Assembly: GCF_003664645.1 (NCBI RefSeq)
Contig: NZ_RCHC01000006.1
Span: 124,001 to 188,000, forward strand
Source: Acinetobacter chengduensis
GTDB lineage: Bacteria > Pseudomonadota > Gammaproteobacteria > Pseudomonadales > Moraxellaceae
Direction of reading: 5' to 3'
DNA: 64,000 bases
The notes below the pieces were generated by a model. That model had not been told where the DNA came from, ran no database searches, and saw only the letters and a program-made list of their open reading frames with translations. Position numbers and translations under genes: made by a program. This document shows positions 45,218-52,679 of the stretch, piece after piece (positions within the stretch are counted from its first letter, which is position 1; each line of letters starts with the position of its first letter).

Positions 45218-45859
45218 TTAGCCCATCGGCTGTGCTTCACTCACAATATCTTTCATATAAATACGCTTTACACCACTTGAAAGCATATCTTGCCATGCCT
45301 GCTGTAATGAACCCTGTAAATCAATGCCCTTACATGCATCTGCCACTACGAAAGTACGAAAGCCTAAATGACTTGCATCCATCGCAGTCCATGCCACACA
45401 AAAGTCTGTCGCAATACCCACAATAAAGACACTATCTATACCACGCTCTTTTAAATAACCAGCAAGCCCTGTCGAAGTTTTATGATCTGCTTCCATAAAA
45501 GCAGAATAGCTATCAATGTTGCTATGCATACCTTTACGAATCACCAATTGAGCATGTGGAATCGATAAATCTGGATGTAAAGCAGCATCGTGTGTACCTT
45601 GTACACAATGTGTGGGCCAAAGCACTTGGGGGCCATAGGCCAATTTAATGCTGTCATAAGGCTGTGCACCCGCATGATTGGCAGCAAATGAAATATGATT
45701 CGCTGGATGCCAGTCTTGGGTTAGCACTACATTTTCAAAATATTGTGCCAATTGATTAATCGCAGGAATAATCTGATCTGCATTTGCCACAGCAAGGTTG
45801 CCACCAGGCGTAAATCCATTCTGAACATCGACCACAATTAAGGCACAATTCTTTTGCAT
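45218..45859 (-). CDS. pncA: Nicotinamidase
   Basis: A 213-residue hydrolase that converts nicotinamide to nicotinate for NAD salvage. The catalytic triad is visible: Asp in VVDVQNGFTPGG, Lys in VIRKGMHSN and Cys in GIATDFCVAWTAMDA. Metal ligands DWHPANHISF are present. I start at ATG 45859; the frame extends eight codons to a TTG. It supplies PncB (36887-38092). The gap of 51 bases to the upstream minus-strand gene (45911-46321) has no terminator, so cotranscription is possible. Confidence 0.94.
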   Translation of the reverse strand: MQKNCALIVVDVQNGFTPGGNLAVANADQIIPAINQLAQYFENVVLTQDWHPANHISFAANHAGAQPYDSIKLAYGPQVLWPTHCVQGTHDAALHPDLSIPHAQLVIRKGMHSNIDSYSAFMEADHKTSTGLAGYLKERGIDSVFIVGIATDFCVAWTAMDASHLGFRTFVVADACKGIDLQGSLQQAWQDMLSSGVKRIYMKDIVSEAQPMG

Positions 45860-45910
45860 AACACTCAATCCATTTTCATTCAATTAAATCTGCGCTTTGG
45901 CGCATTCGGT

Positions 45911-46321
45911 TCACGGTTGTAGTATTTCTTCTTGACGATAAAAATAAAATGACCCGCCTAAAGAATTCAAGTTATATCTTGGCAAATGTTGTTGTAAAGA
46001 GCATGCAAAACGTGGATAAATTTTGGCTTTACGTTCAGTCGAGGCGTGAAAACAAAAATATAAGGGTTGGTATTTATGCACAAAATTCACAATATGCTCA
46101 CGCGTCAAACGCATGACTTCAAACGCATTAATTCCCATGTTCACGTCATCTTGTACGGGCTCATCGGCAAAAGCTAGCCAAGCATTCATGCCTTTAGTTC
46201 GAGTGAAATTCATTTTTTTGACATCACGTTTGAGCGTTAAATTAAACTCATTTTGCTTAAACGACAGTGTAAAAAGCTGACCATCGACCTTAAATTGTGC
46301 CATCCAATGATTCTGACTCAT
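45911..46321 (-). CDS. Uncharacterised protein
   Basis: A 136-residue, basic, soluble-looking protein starting MSQNHWMAQFKVDGQLFTLSFKQNEFNLTLKRD, with a middle GINAFEVMRLTREHIVNFVHKYQPLYFCFHASTERKAKIYPRFACSLQQHLP and an end GGSFYFYRQEEI. I do not recognise a family. The strings FHASTERKAKIYPRFA suggest a nucleotide or phosphate-binding loop, but that is a guess. Neighbours are pncA downstream and the MhpT-like transporter gene further upstream, which ends in a terminator (46430-46461); so the gene has its own promoter in the 46322-46429 gap. Confidence 0.65.
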   Translation of the reverse strand: MSQNHWMAQFKVDGQLFTLSFKQNEFNLTLKRDVKKMNFTRTKGMNAWLAFADEPVQDDVNMGINAFEVMRLTREHIVNFVHKYQPLYFCFHASTERKAKIYPRFACSLQQHLPRYNLNSLGGSFYFYRQEEILQP

Positions 46322-46429
46322 TCGCCCCTCATATTCTTTATTATTAAATTGATTATCACATACAAATCAAATATCTAAATTAAAATATCATTAAAAAATG
46401 AGAACTTATTATTTTTAAGAATACCCCAT

Positions 46430-46461
46430 AAAAAAAGCCCGTAATCTACGGGCTTTTTTTA
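46430..46461 (-). terminator. Terminator of the MhpT-like transporter gene
   Basis: GCCCGTA (46437-46443), ATC loop, TACGGGC (46447-46453), A-run left, T-run right. Confidence 0.9.
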
Positions 46462-46473
46462 TGTTTTAGGCGT

Positions 46474-47679
46474 TTAAGCCATACGACGTGTCAATAACAA
46501 CATCACGATCGCAGAAATAATAATACATGGAATAGCAGCTGAAATTACACCTGCAGCACCAAAACCAGCAGTTAGCAACGCACCCGCAATTGCAGGCCCA
46601 AGCATTGCGCCTACACGGCCCACTGCTGAGGCAACACCAATACCTGTACCACGCACAGTTGTTGGGTACACAATGCCACCAAAAGCATAGAGTACGCCTT
46701 GGCAACCAATAACAAAGGCACCAACCAAAGCTGAAGCCAAGTACATTTGCGTTAATGAACCTGCTGCATTTAATGCCAATAGACCTGCTAAAATACCGCC
46801 GTACATTAATAGAATAACAAAGGTTTTTTTCCAGCGATCAGTTAATACACCTAGAATCACCGTACCTACAGTTGCGCTCACCATGAAATAGAACTGTGCA
46901 GTCGCACCTTCTTTACGTGTAAAGCCTAACTCTTGGAACAACGACGGTAACCAACTTAACATGATGTAAACCACCATCAATGTGAAGAAGTAACTTGTCC
47001 AAAGGAAAACCGTACGCAATAAGTTTTCAGAATTAAATAGGTCTTTGAATGAGCCTTGTTGTGTTGCTTCAGTATTTGCAATCGCAGTTTGCTCTTTTGC
47101 CTTTAAGTATTCTTTAGACTCAGGAAGCAATAGCATCATGATTGGAACCACGATGATCGGCAACAAACCACCTAAATAGAAAATATTTTTCCAGTTCGAG
47201 CCAAACTCAGTACTTGCAACCAATGATAAAATTGCTGCACCCACAGGCATACCACAGTACATTAAGCCAACAGCACGACCGCGGTTTGCTGGTGTTACAG
47301 CTTCAGAGGCAAGTGTAATTAAGATTGGCATTGCGGCACCTAGTCCAGCACCTGCCAAGAAACGCACCGTAAGTAACGAGTTAAAGCTGTTTACCCATAC
47401 GGTACATAATGTAAATACTGCAAAAATCGCTACTGACCAAATTAATACTGTTTTACGACCAATACGGTCCGCAATTCGACCACCAACCAGTGCACCAGGC
47501 AATAAGCCCAGAATCCCTGCACTAAAAAACACCCCCAGTTGCGAACTGTCGAGACCAAAATGTTCACGAATACCCGCAGCTGCAATACCTGCTGCCTGAA
47601 TGTCTAAGCCCTCGATTACGGCAATTAGAAAACAGATCGCTACCGTGACAATAGCATGCTTATTATCTGACTTTTCCAT
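46474..47679 (-). CDS. MFS transporter, MhpT-like aromatic acid type
   Basis: A 401-residue, twelve-helix major-facilitator protein. It resembles E. coli MhpT (403 residues) over its length: IEGLDIQAAGIAAAGIREHF, FSAGILGLLPGALVGGRIADRIGRK (motif A), FLAGAGLGAAMPILITLASEA, GLMYCGMPVGAAIL and LPESKEYL. MhpT imports 3-(3-hydroxyphenyl)propionate; the AAHS family as a whole carries aromatic acids with protons. No aromatic degradation genes are in the window, so the substrate is open. The upstream gap is 726 bases, the largest here. Confidence 0.85.
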   Translation of the reverse strand: MEKSDNKHAIVTVAICFLIAVIEGLDIQAAGIAAAGIREHFGLDSSQLGVFFSAGILGLLPGALVGGRIADRIGRKTVLIWSVAIFAVFTLCTVWVNSFNSLLTVRFLAGAGLGAAMPILITLASEAVTPANRGRAVGLMYCGMPVGAAILSLVASTEFGSNWKNIFYLGGLLPIIVVPIMMLLLPESKEYLKAKEQTAIANTEATQQGSFKDLFNSENLLRTVFLWTSYFFTLMVVYIMLSWLPSLFQELGFTRKEGATAQFYFMVSATVGTVILGVLTDRWKKTFVILLMYGGILAGLLALNAAGSLTQMYLASALVGAFVIGCQGVLYAFGGIVYPTTVRGTGIGVASAVGRVGAMLGPAIAGALLTAGFGAAGVISAAIPCIIISAIVMLLLTRRMA

Positions 47680-48405
47680 TGGAGAATCCTTATGTCAATC
47701 AGTGTTCAAAAAATGCATCATCTATGAGCAACTCAAATGAACATACTGACAATAAGTGTTAGTCCAAAGGCGTATACCGCTTATATTTGTTGATTTTTCT
47801 TTTAGTTAAACACGTGTATATAAAGTCTTAAAAGCGATAAATATATTTCTACTTGATCAAACAAATGTAATATTTCAACAGACAGATCAATTACTATTAT
47901 TTACAATTTGGTATGTAATGAATTTTTTTATTATATTTAAAATAGATTACTAACATAACTTTTAAAGATCGATAATCATAAATACATAGTTATTTTCTAT
48001 AACTTTGAAGTCTATGTTTATCCATTTTTCATCTTAAATTCTGATTAAAATAGGCGGAATTGGGTTCTATACAGCGTTTTAAGTACCTTTCATCTCACTT
48101 GATCGATAGATTTTGCACTTTTCTAGTCTGTATTTTATCGCCTATATACATAGTTCAACAAAACAAACCCAAGCGAATATCATTCGTTAAAAACAAGTGC
48201 TTGATTGTTTTAATTAAGCTTTGTATAAAGTTTTTTAATGCTTTGACTAAAGCATATTGTTCTTAGGCGCATGATCAGTCATAATTTGCATAAGCATTAC
48301 CCAATTCCATGCAAACGGATTGATTTGCTGTCTATCAAAATACGAACCTGTCCAAATTCATACTCAATTTAGTCGTTTGGATAGAAAAATAGGATTGTTT
48401 TAAAA
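47680..48405. other. Large AT-rich intergenic region before dapA
   Basis: About 725 bases with only A/T-rich sequence and no credible gene. It must hold the promoters of the leftward transporter gene and of dapA. A plus-strand frame of 68 codons (48060-48266) opens with a TTG without ribosome site; I reject it. I looked for a lysine riboswitch before dapA and saw no such structure. An 8-bp palindrome ACACGTGT lies near 47810. Confidence 0.4.
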
Positions 48406-49305
48406 ATGACTCAGCAAGCACAGCCGATCCAAGGCTCAATTGTCGCAATCGTCACCCCAATGTTCGAAGATGGCAGCGTAGATTGGAAGGGACTCGAAAA
48501 GCTCGTTGAGTGGCATATCCAAGAAGGCACAAACAGTATTGTTGCTGTCGGGACGACAGGCGAAGCATCGACTTTAAGCATGGCTGAACACACACAAGTG
48601 ATCAAAGAAATCATTCGTGTTGCCAACAAACGAATTCCAATTATTGCCGGTACGGGTGCAAACTCAACCCACGAAGCGATTGAGCTAACCAAAGAAGCAA
48701 AAGAACTTGGTGCAGATGCTGCGCTACTGGTAACGCCTTATTATAATAAGCCGACCCAAGAAGGTCTGTTCCAACATTATAAAGCAATTGCTGAAGCCTC
48801 TGATTTACCACTAATTTTGTATAACGTACCCGGTCGTACTGGTGTCGATATGCTCAATGAAACGGTTATTCGTTTAGCGGATATTCCACAAATTGTAGGT
48901 ATTAAAGATGCAACAGGCGATGTGCCACGTGGTATTGAGTTAATCAAAGGCCTTGAAGGCAAAACCATGACTGTTTATTCAGGCGATGATGCTACGGCAT
49001 ATCAATTGATGGAACATGGCGCAAAAGGCAATATCTCTGTAACAGCTAATGTTGCACCAAAAGCAATGAGCAACGTTTGTGCAGCTGCCCTTGCAGGTGA
49101 TCATGCGAAAGCTGCTGAATTTAATGCAACAGTTGCAAATCTACACAATATTTTATTTTGTGAATCTAACCCAATTCCTGTGAAATGGGCACTTCATGAT
49201 ATGGGCTTAATCAGCACAGGTATCCGCCTGCCGTTGACACCGCTTGCAGAACAATACCGCGCACCGCTAAACGAAGCACTTAATCAAGCGGGCGTAATCA
49301 AATAA
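48406..49305 (+). CDS. dapA: 4-hydroxy-tetrahydrodipicolinate synthase
   Basis: A 299-residue TIM-barrel enzyme that condenses pyruvate with aspartate semialdehyde in lysine and diaminopimelate synthesis. It shows GTTGEASTL (substrate binding), PYYNKPTQEGL with the catalytic Tyr, YNVPGRTG and VGIKDATGD with the Schiff-base Lys. Length 292 in E. coli. TAGGA lies about 13 bases before the ATG. It is followed at 15 bases by bamC and then purC, the same order as in E. coli (dapA-bamC-purC). Confidence 0.95.
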   Translation: MTQQAQPIQGSIVAIVTPMFEDGSVDWKGLEKLVEWHIQEGTNSIVAVGTTGEASTLSMAEHTQVIKEIIRVANKRIPIIAGTGANSTHEAIELTKEAKELGADAALLVTPYYNKPTQEGLFQHYKAIAEASDLPLILYNVPGRTGVDMLNETVIRLADIPQIVGIKDATGDVPRGIELIKGLEGKTMTVYSGDDATAYQLMEHGAKGNISVTANVAPKAMSNVCAAALAGDHAKAAEFNATVANLHNILFCESNPIPVKWALHDMGLISTGIRLPLTPLAEQYRAPLNEALNQAGVIK

Positions 49306-49320
49306 AGAGCAGTAAAAATT

Positions 49321-49926
49321 ATGCAATTACGTTTAGGTCTCACCCTTGCACTTTCAGTATTCAGTTTAGCAGGTTGTAGTTCTTTGGCCTTTAAAAATGG
49401 CACCTTAGATTATAAAGAAACCACGACTTTAGAACCGCTGAAATATCCTGAAGGCTCAATGGTGCGACCAGTAGCGCCATTGTATCCTGCTCCAACGGTT
49501 GATGCGCTTGCAATTGAGCATGCACCAAAACTTGAAAACAAACGTGGCAACCGTTTTGCTTTACCACGCCCAGATGCAGCTCAGGAACAATCCGCTGCAG
49601 ATGACACGAATACTACAGCTATGCCAGGACGCCCACAGCTTTTAAGTGATGGAAATCAAAATCCTTTACTCAAAATAGATGGAAATTCTGCTACAATTTG
49701 GCAATACACACTTGCCACCCTCAGTAGTCTCAATCACACCATTATTGGTCAAAGTAAAAACCGTTATGAAGTAACTGTGAAAGTCGACCAAAAAATGTAT
49801 GTGTTAAGACTGTCTTCTGTGGGTTCTAGCAATAATCTAGCTGTATTCAATGCCGATAACACTTTTGCAGACAAAGAAGTCGCTGCAGAATTGTTAGCTC
49901 AGATTTACCAAAATTGGCCAGCCTAG
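49321..49926 (+). CDS. bamC: Outer-membrane assembly lipoprotein BamC (short form)
   Basis: A 201-residue lipoprotein with lipobox SLAGC (Cys 19). The segment SSLAFKNGTLDYKETTTLEPLKYPEGSMVRPVAPLYPAP is the conserved unstructured N-terminal stretch of BamC that contacts BamD. A single helix-grip domain follows (NSATIWQYTLATLSSLNHTIIGQSKNRYEVTVKVD...). E. coli BamC has two such domains and is 344 residues, so this is a short form, as is usual in this genus. Synteny with dapA and purC supports the call. The stop codon TAG lies inside the stem of a terminator (49921-49947). Confidence 0.85.
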   Translation: MQLRLGLTLALSVFSLAGCSSLAFKNGTLDYKETTTLEPLKYPEGSMVRPVAPLYPAPTVDALAIEHAPKLENKRGNRFALPRPDAAQEQSAADDTNTTAMPGRPQLLSDGNQNPLLKIDGNSATIWQYTLATLSSLNHTIIGQSKNRYEVTVKVDQKMYVLRLSSVGSSNNLAVFNADNTFADKEVAAELLAQIYQNWPA

Positions 49927-49947
49927 ACATTTCTAGGCATTTTTTTT
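49921..49947 (+). terminator. Hairpin plus T-run across the bamC stop, just ahead of purC
   Basis: GCCTAGA (49921-49927), CATT loop, TCTAGGC (49932-49938), A, then eight T (49940-49947). The bamC stop codon TAG is the fourth to sixth base of the stem, and purC starts 16 bases after the T-run. It could end part of the dapA-bamC transcript and so cut purC expression, or act as an attenuator. Confidence 0.75.
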
Positions 49948-49963
49948 GAAAAAGGTTCCCTCC

Positions 49964-50683
49964 ATGTTAAAACAAACCTTGCTCTATACTGGTAAAGCGA
50001 AATCTGTTTATGAAACAGACAGTGCAGATCACCTCATCCTAGTCTTCCGTGACGATGCCTCTGCATTCAATGGCGAGAAAATCGAACAACTAGATCGTAA
50101 AGGTAAGGTGAACAACCGTTTTAACGCCTTTATCATGGAAAAATTGGCAGCTGCTGGCATTGAAACTCACTTTGAGAAACTTCTTTCTCCAACTGAAGTT
50201 TTAGTGAAAAAATTACACATGATTCCTGTGGAATGTGTAGTACGTAACTATGCTGCTGGTTCATTATGCCGTCGTTTAGGTGTTGAAGAAGGTAAAGAGT
50301 TGGTCCCACCAACATTTGAACTTTTCTTTAAAGACGACGCACTTGGCGATCCAATGGTAAACGAATCTCAAGCGATTTCTTTGGGTTGGGCGACTGCTGA
50401 GCAATTGGCTCAAATGAAAGACTTAACTTACAAAGTTAATGACGTATTGAAAGAACTTTTTGCTGCTGGCAACATGCTTCTTGTTGATTTCAAGCTTGAA
50501 TTCGGTGTTTTCCACGACCGTATCGTACTGGGTGATGAATTCTCTCCAGATGGTTGCCGTCTATGGGACAAAGATACCAAGAAAAAACTCGACAAAGACC
50601 GTTTCCGTCAAGGCCTAGGCGGTGTTGTAGAAGCATACGAAGAAGTTGCTGCACGTATTGGCATCGACCTTTCAGACATCTAA
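49964..50683 (+). CDS. purC: SAICAR synthetase
   Basis: A 239-residue purine enzyme (phosphoribosylaminoimidazole-succinocarboxamide synthase). It opens [39 protein letters not shown], and has [23 protein letters not shown] and [14 protein letters not shown], all typical. Length 237 in E. coli. I use the ATG at 49964 with AAGG about nine bases upstream; the frame begins at 49946 in the T-run of the terminator, which is not a real start. It ends in a strong terminator. Confidence 0.95.
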   Translation: MLKQTLLYTGKAKSVYETDSADHLILVFRDDASAFNGEKIEQLDRKGKVNNRFNAFIMEKLAAAGIETHFEKLLSPTEVLVKKLHMIPVECVVRNYAAGSLCRRLGVEEGKELVPPTFELFFKDDALGDPMVNESQAISLGWATAEQLAQMKDLTYKVNDVLKELFAAGNMLLVDFKLEFGVFHDRIVLGDEFSPDGCRLWDKDTKKKLDKDRFRQGLGGVVEAYEEVAARIGIDLSDI

Positions 50684-50703
50684 TCGATTCTGAAACTTCA
50701 ATC

Positions 50704-50733
50704 AAAAAAAACCGAGCGATGCTCGGTTTTTTT
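50704..50733 (+). terminator. Intrinsic terminator of purC
   Basis: ACCGAGC (50711-50717), GAT loop, GCTCGGT (50721-50727), with A-run and seven T. Confidence 0.92.
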
Positions 50734-50901
50734 GATTTTATAGCCTCAATATTTGCTAAAGCTCAAAAAATTTGTTGGTAAAAAACCATCAAAATAAAAA
50801 TATTTTACCGGTCGTAAAATTAATTACTTTATTTTTAATAATAAATTCAATTACTTTTAAATTGATCTAAAAAACAAATCACATTGATAAAAATGCCCGT
50901 T

Positions 50902-50930
50902 TTTACAAACAGTACAAAGCACCCTATCAT
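50902..50930 (+). promoter_or_regulatory. Strong sigma-70 promoter of a small RNA candidate
   Basis: TTTACA (50902-50907), 17-base spacer, TATCAT (50925-50930), near-ideal for sigma-70. No protein gene begins after it; the next thing is a terminator at 51037-51071. Confidence 0.7.
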
Positions 50931-50936
50931 GAATAC

Positions 50937-51071
50937 AGATTAGACAGGCAGAGTGATCTCAAACCAATCATGTATGCGCTGTCGACCAAATTATTTTGTC
51001 TTGCATCTATGCCAGACCGATCAGCTTTCTTTTTCAGCCCAGTTCTCCCCCAAGAAACTGGGCTTTTTTTT
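50937..51071 (+). ncRNA. Small RNA candidate convergent with rarA
   Basis: A strong promoter and a strong terminator with eight T frame a transcript of about 135 bases, with no ribosome site or sensible frame inside. The region before the terminator is U-rich (CTTTCTTTTTC at 51026-51035), as in Hfq-binding small RNAs. It ends 48 bases from the stop of rarA on the other strand. The identity is unknown; comparison with the known Acinetobacter small RNA Aar and other mapped small RNAs would settle it. A short leader peptide cannot be ruled out. Confidence 0.6.
51037..51071 (+). terminator. Terminator of the small RNA candidate
   Basis: GCCCAGTT (51037-51044), loop of 11 bases, AACTGGGC (51056-51063), then eight T (51064-51071). 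Confidence 0.9.
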
Positions 51072-51119
51072 GTCCATGCCTTTTCGCTTAATACTGGGGT
51101 TGCACTCATGGACAAGGTT

Positions 51120-52406
51120 TTACTGTTGCTGTTGCTGTTGCTGTTGCTGCTCTTGCCAACGGCGTTGTTGTAAACGCTCGCCTTCAACCTCACGCTTATT
51201 ACGTGCCGACTCATAGAGTTTCGTGCCCTTCAATTCAGGAGGTAGGTATTCTTGACGCACAAAATGCTCTGGATAATGATGTGGATATAAGTAATCCACT
51301 CCATAACCTTGTTCTTTCATTAACTTGGTTGGTGCATTGCGTAAATGCAAAGGTACAGGCAAATTGGCGGTTTTCTCGGCCAAATCCATTGCTTTATTAA
51401 TGGCTAAATATGTACTGTTACTTTTAGCACTGGTCGCCAAGTACACTACACATTGACCCAATATAATTCGTGCTTCTGGCATACCAATCGCTTGTACAGA
51501 GCGGAAGCATTCGCCCGCCAGTAATAAGGCATTTGGATTTGAGTTACCAATATCTTCAGATGCAGCAATCAGCATACGGCGTGCTAAAAATACGGGATCT
51601 TCACCACCTTTGAGCATACGTGCCAGCCAATACAAAGCAGCATCAGGATCACTGCCACGAATCGACTTAATCATGGCAGAGACTAAGTCATAGTGCTGCT
51701 CACCAGATTTGTCATAGCGTGCAATATTTTGCTGAGCAACTTTTACGACTACCGCATTAGTAATGATATTTTCTACATCTGCTTCAAATGTACTTGCTAC
51801 TAAATCCAATAAATTAAGTGCCTTTCGTGCATCTCCAGCAGCAAATTGGATTAAAGCTTCATATTCTTCTATTTGAATATAACGGTCTTTTAAAAATTGA
51901 TCTTGCTCAATTGCATGTTTTAATAATTTTTGTATAGACGCTTCATCTAGAGCATTTAAGGTATACACCTGACAACGCGACAATAGTGCGCTATTCACTT
52001 CAAATGATGGATTTTCAGTGGTCGCACCAATTAATGTAATTTTGCCTTTTTCAACAGCATTTAATAATGCATCTTGCTGAGACTTATTAAAGCGGTGAAT
52101 TTCATCAATAAACACCACGGGCGTGAGTAGATCGCCACTGTCTGCGATGACTTCACGTAACTCTTTCACCCCTGTATTTAATGCAGACAAACTCACAAAA
52201 GGGCGATCTATGGCCTGCGCCAATAGCAATGCAATGGTGGTTTTACCGACGCCAGGCGGGCCCCAAAATATAATCGAAGGTAAATGCCCTTGATCAATCA
52301 TCTGACGCAATGGCGCTTCCTCTCCCAGCAGGTGATCCTGCCCAATAATCTCAGAAAGGTCGCGGGGTCTAATTCGTTCTGGAAGCGGAATATTGCTGTC
52401 TGACAT
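51120..52406 (-). CDS. rarA: Replication-associated recombination protein RarA
   Basis: A 428-residue AAA+ ATPase of the RarA/MgsA/WRNIP1 family, which acts at stalled forks with RecA and SSB. It opens MSDSNIPLPERIRPRDLSEIIGQDHLLGE, has Walker A GPPGVGKTT, Walker B VVFIDEIHRFNKSQQDALLNAVEKG, sensor TENPSFEVNSALLSRCQVY, and the C-terminal MLKGGEDPVFLARRMLIAASEDIG region. Length 447 in E. coli. The C-terminus ends with a run of nine glutamines coded by alternating CAG and CAA, from a hexanucleotide repeat (51123-51149). Confidence 0.95.
   Translation of the reverse strand: MSDSNIPLPERIRPRDLSEIIGQDHLLGEEAPLRQMIDQGHLPSIIFWGPPGVGKTTIALLLAQAIDRPFVSLSALNTGVKELREVIADSGDLLTPVVFIDEIHRFNKSQQDALLNAVEKGKITLIGATTENPSFEVNSALLSRCQVYTLNALDEASIQKLLKHAIEQDQFLKDRYIQIEEYEALIQFAAGDARKALNLLDLVASTFEADVENIITNAVVVKVAQQNIARYDKSGEQHYDLVSAMIKSIRGSDPDAALYWLARMLKGGEDPVFLARRMLIAASEDIGNSNPNALLLAGECFRSVQAIGMPEARIILGQCVVYLATSAKSNSTYLAINKAMDLAEKTANLPVPLHLRNAPTKLMKEQGYGVDYLYPHHYPEHFVRQEYLPPELKGTKLYESARNKREVEGERLQQRRWQEQQQQQQQQQ
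51123..51149 (-). repeat. Hexanucleotide repeat coding polyglutamine at the RarA C-terminus
   Basis: Four copies of CTGTTG plus CTG on the plus strand, reading CAG-CAA on the coding strand. Being a multiple of three, changes in copy number would alter the length of the glutamine tail, not the frame. Confidence 0.85.
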
Positions 52407-52679
52407 TGTCTAAATTCACGGCTGCTGAAAAATACATCGAGCTCTATTCTAACACTAGCTTTTTTGATTTCTGCAGCAATATTCTGTTGCAATCACAGAA
52501 GTTTTTGGGTGTTCATCGGCTAATTGTTGGATGGTCAGAATTTTGTGGAAAGTTTAAAATAAATATGATTAGTTATTTGTAAAACACTTCCTGAAAGTAT
52601 GGCTTCACGCTATGCTTGAGAAGATAACACGTACAGAAACAAGGATTGCTTCTGCTGCCATAGCCACATTGGTGACCCC

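Noticed and set aside
48060..48266. 68-codon plus-strand frame before dapA
   Set aside because: TTG start without ribosome site in very AT-rich sequence; no family likeness.
48200..48405. Lysine riboswitch upstream of dapA
   Set aside because: No matching stems or conserved core segments by eye; such switches are also not expected for dapA in this group.
50953..51216. Plus-strand frames with Leu or Cys runs opposite the rarA end
   Set aside because: The runs come from the CTGTTG repeat, and the frames run through the small RNA terminator.
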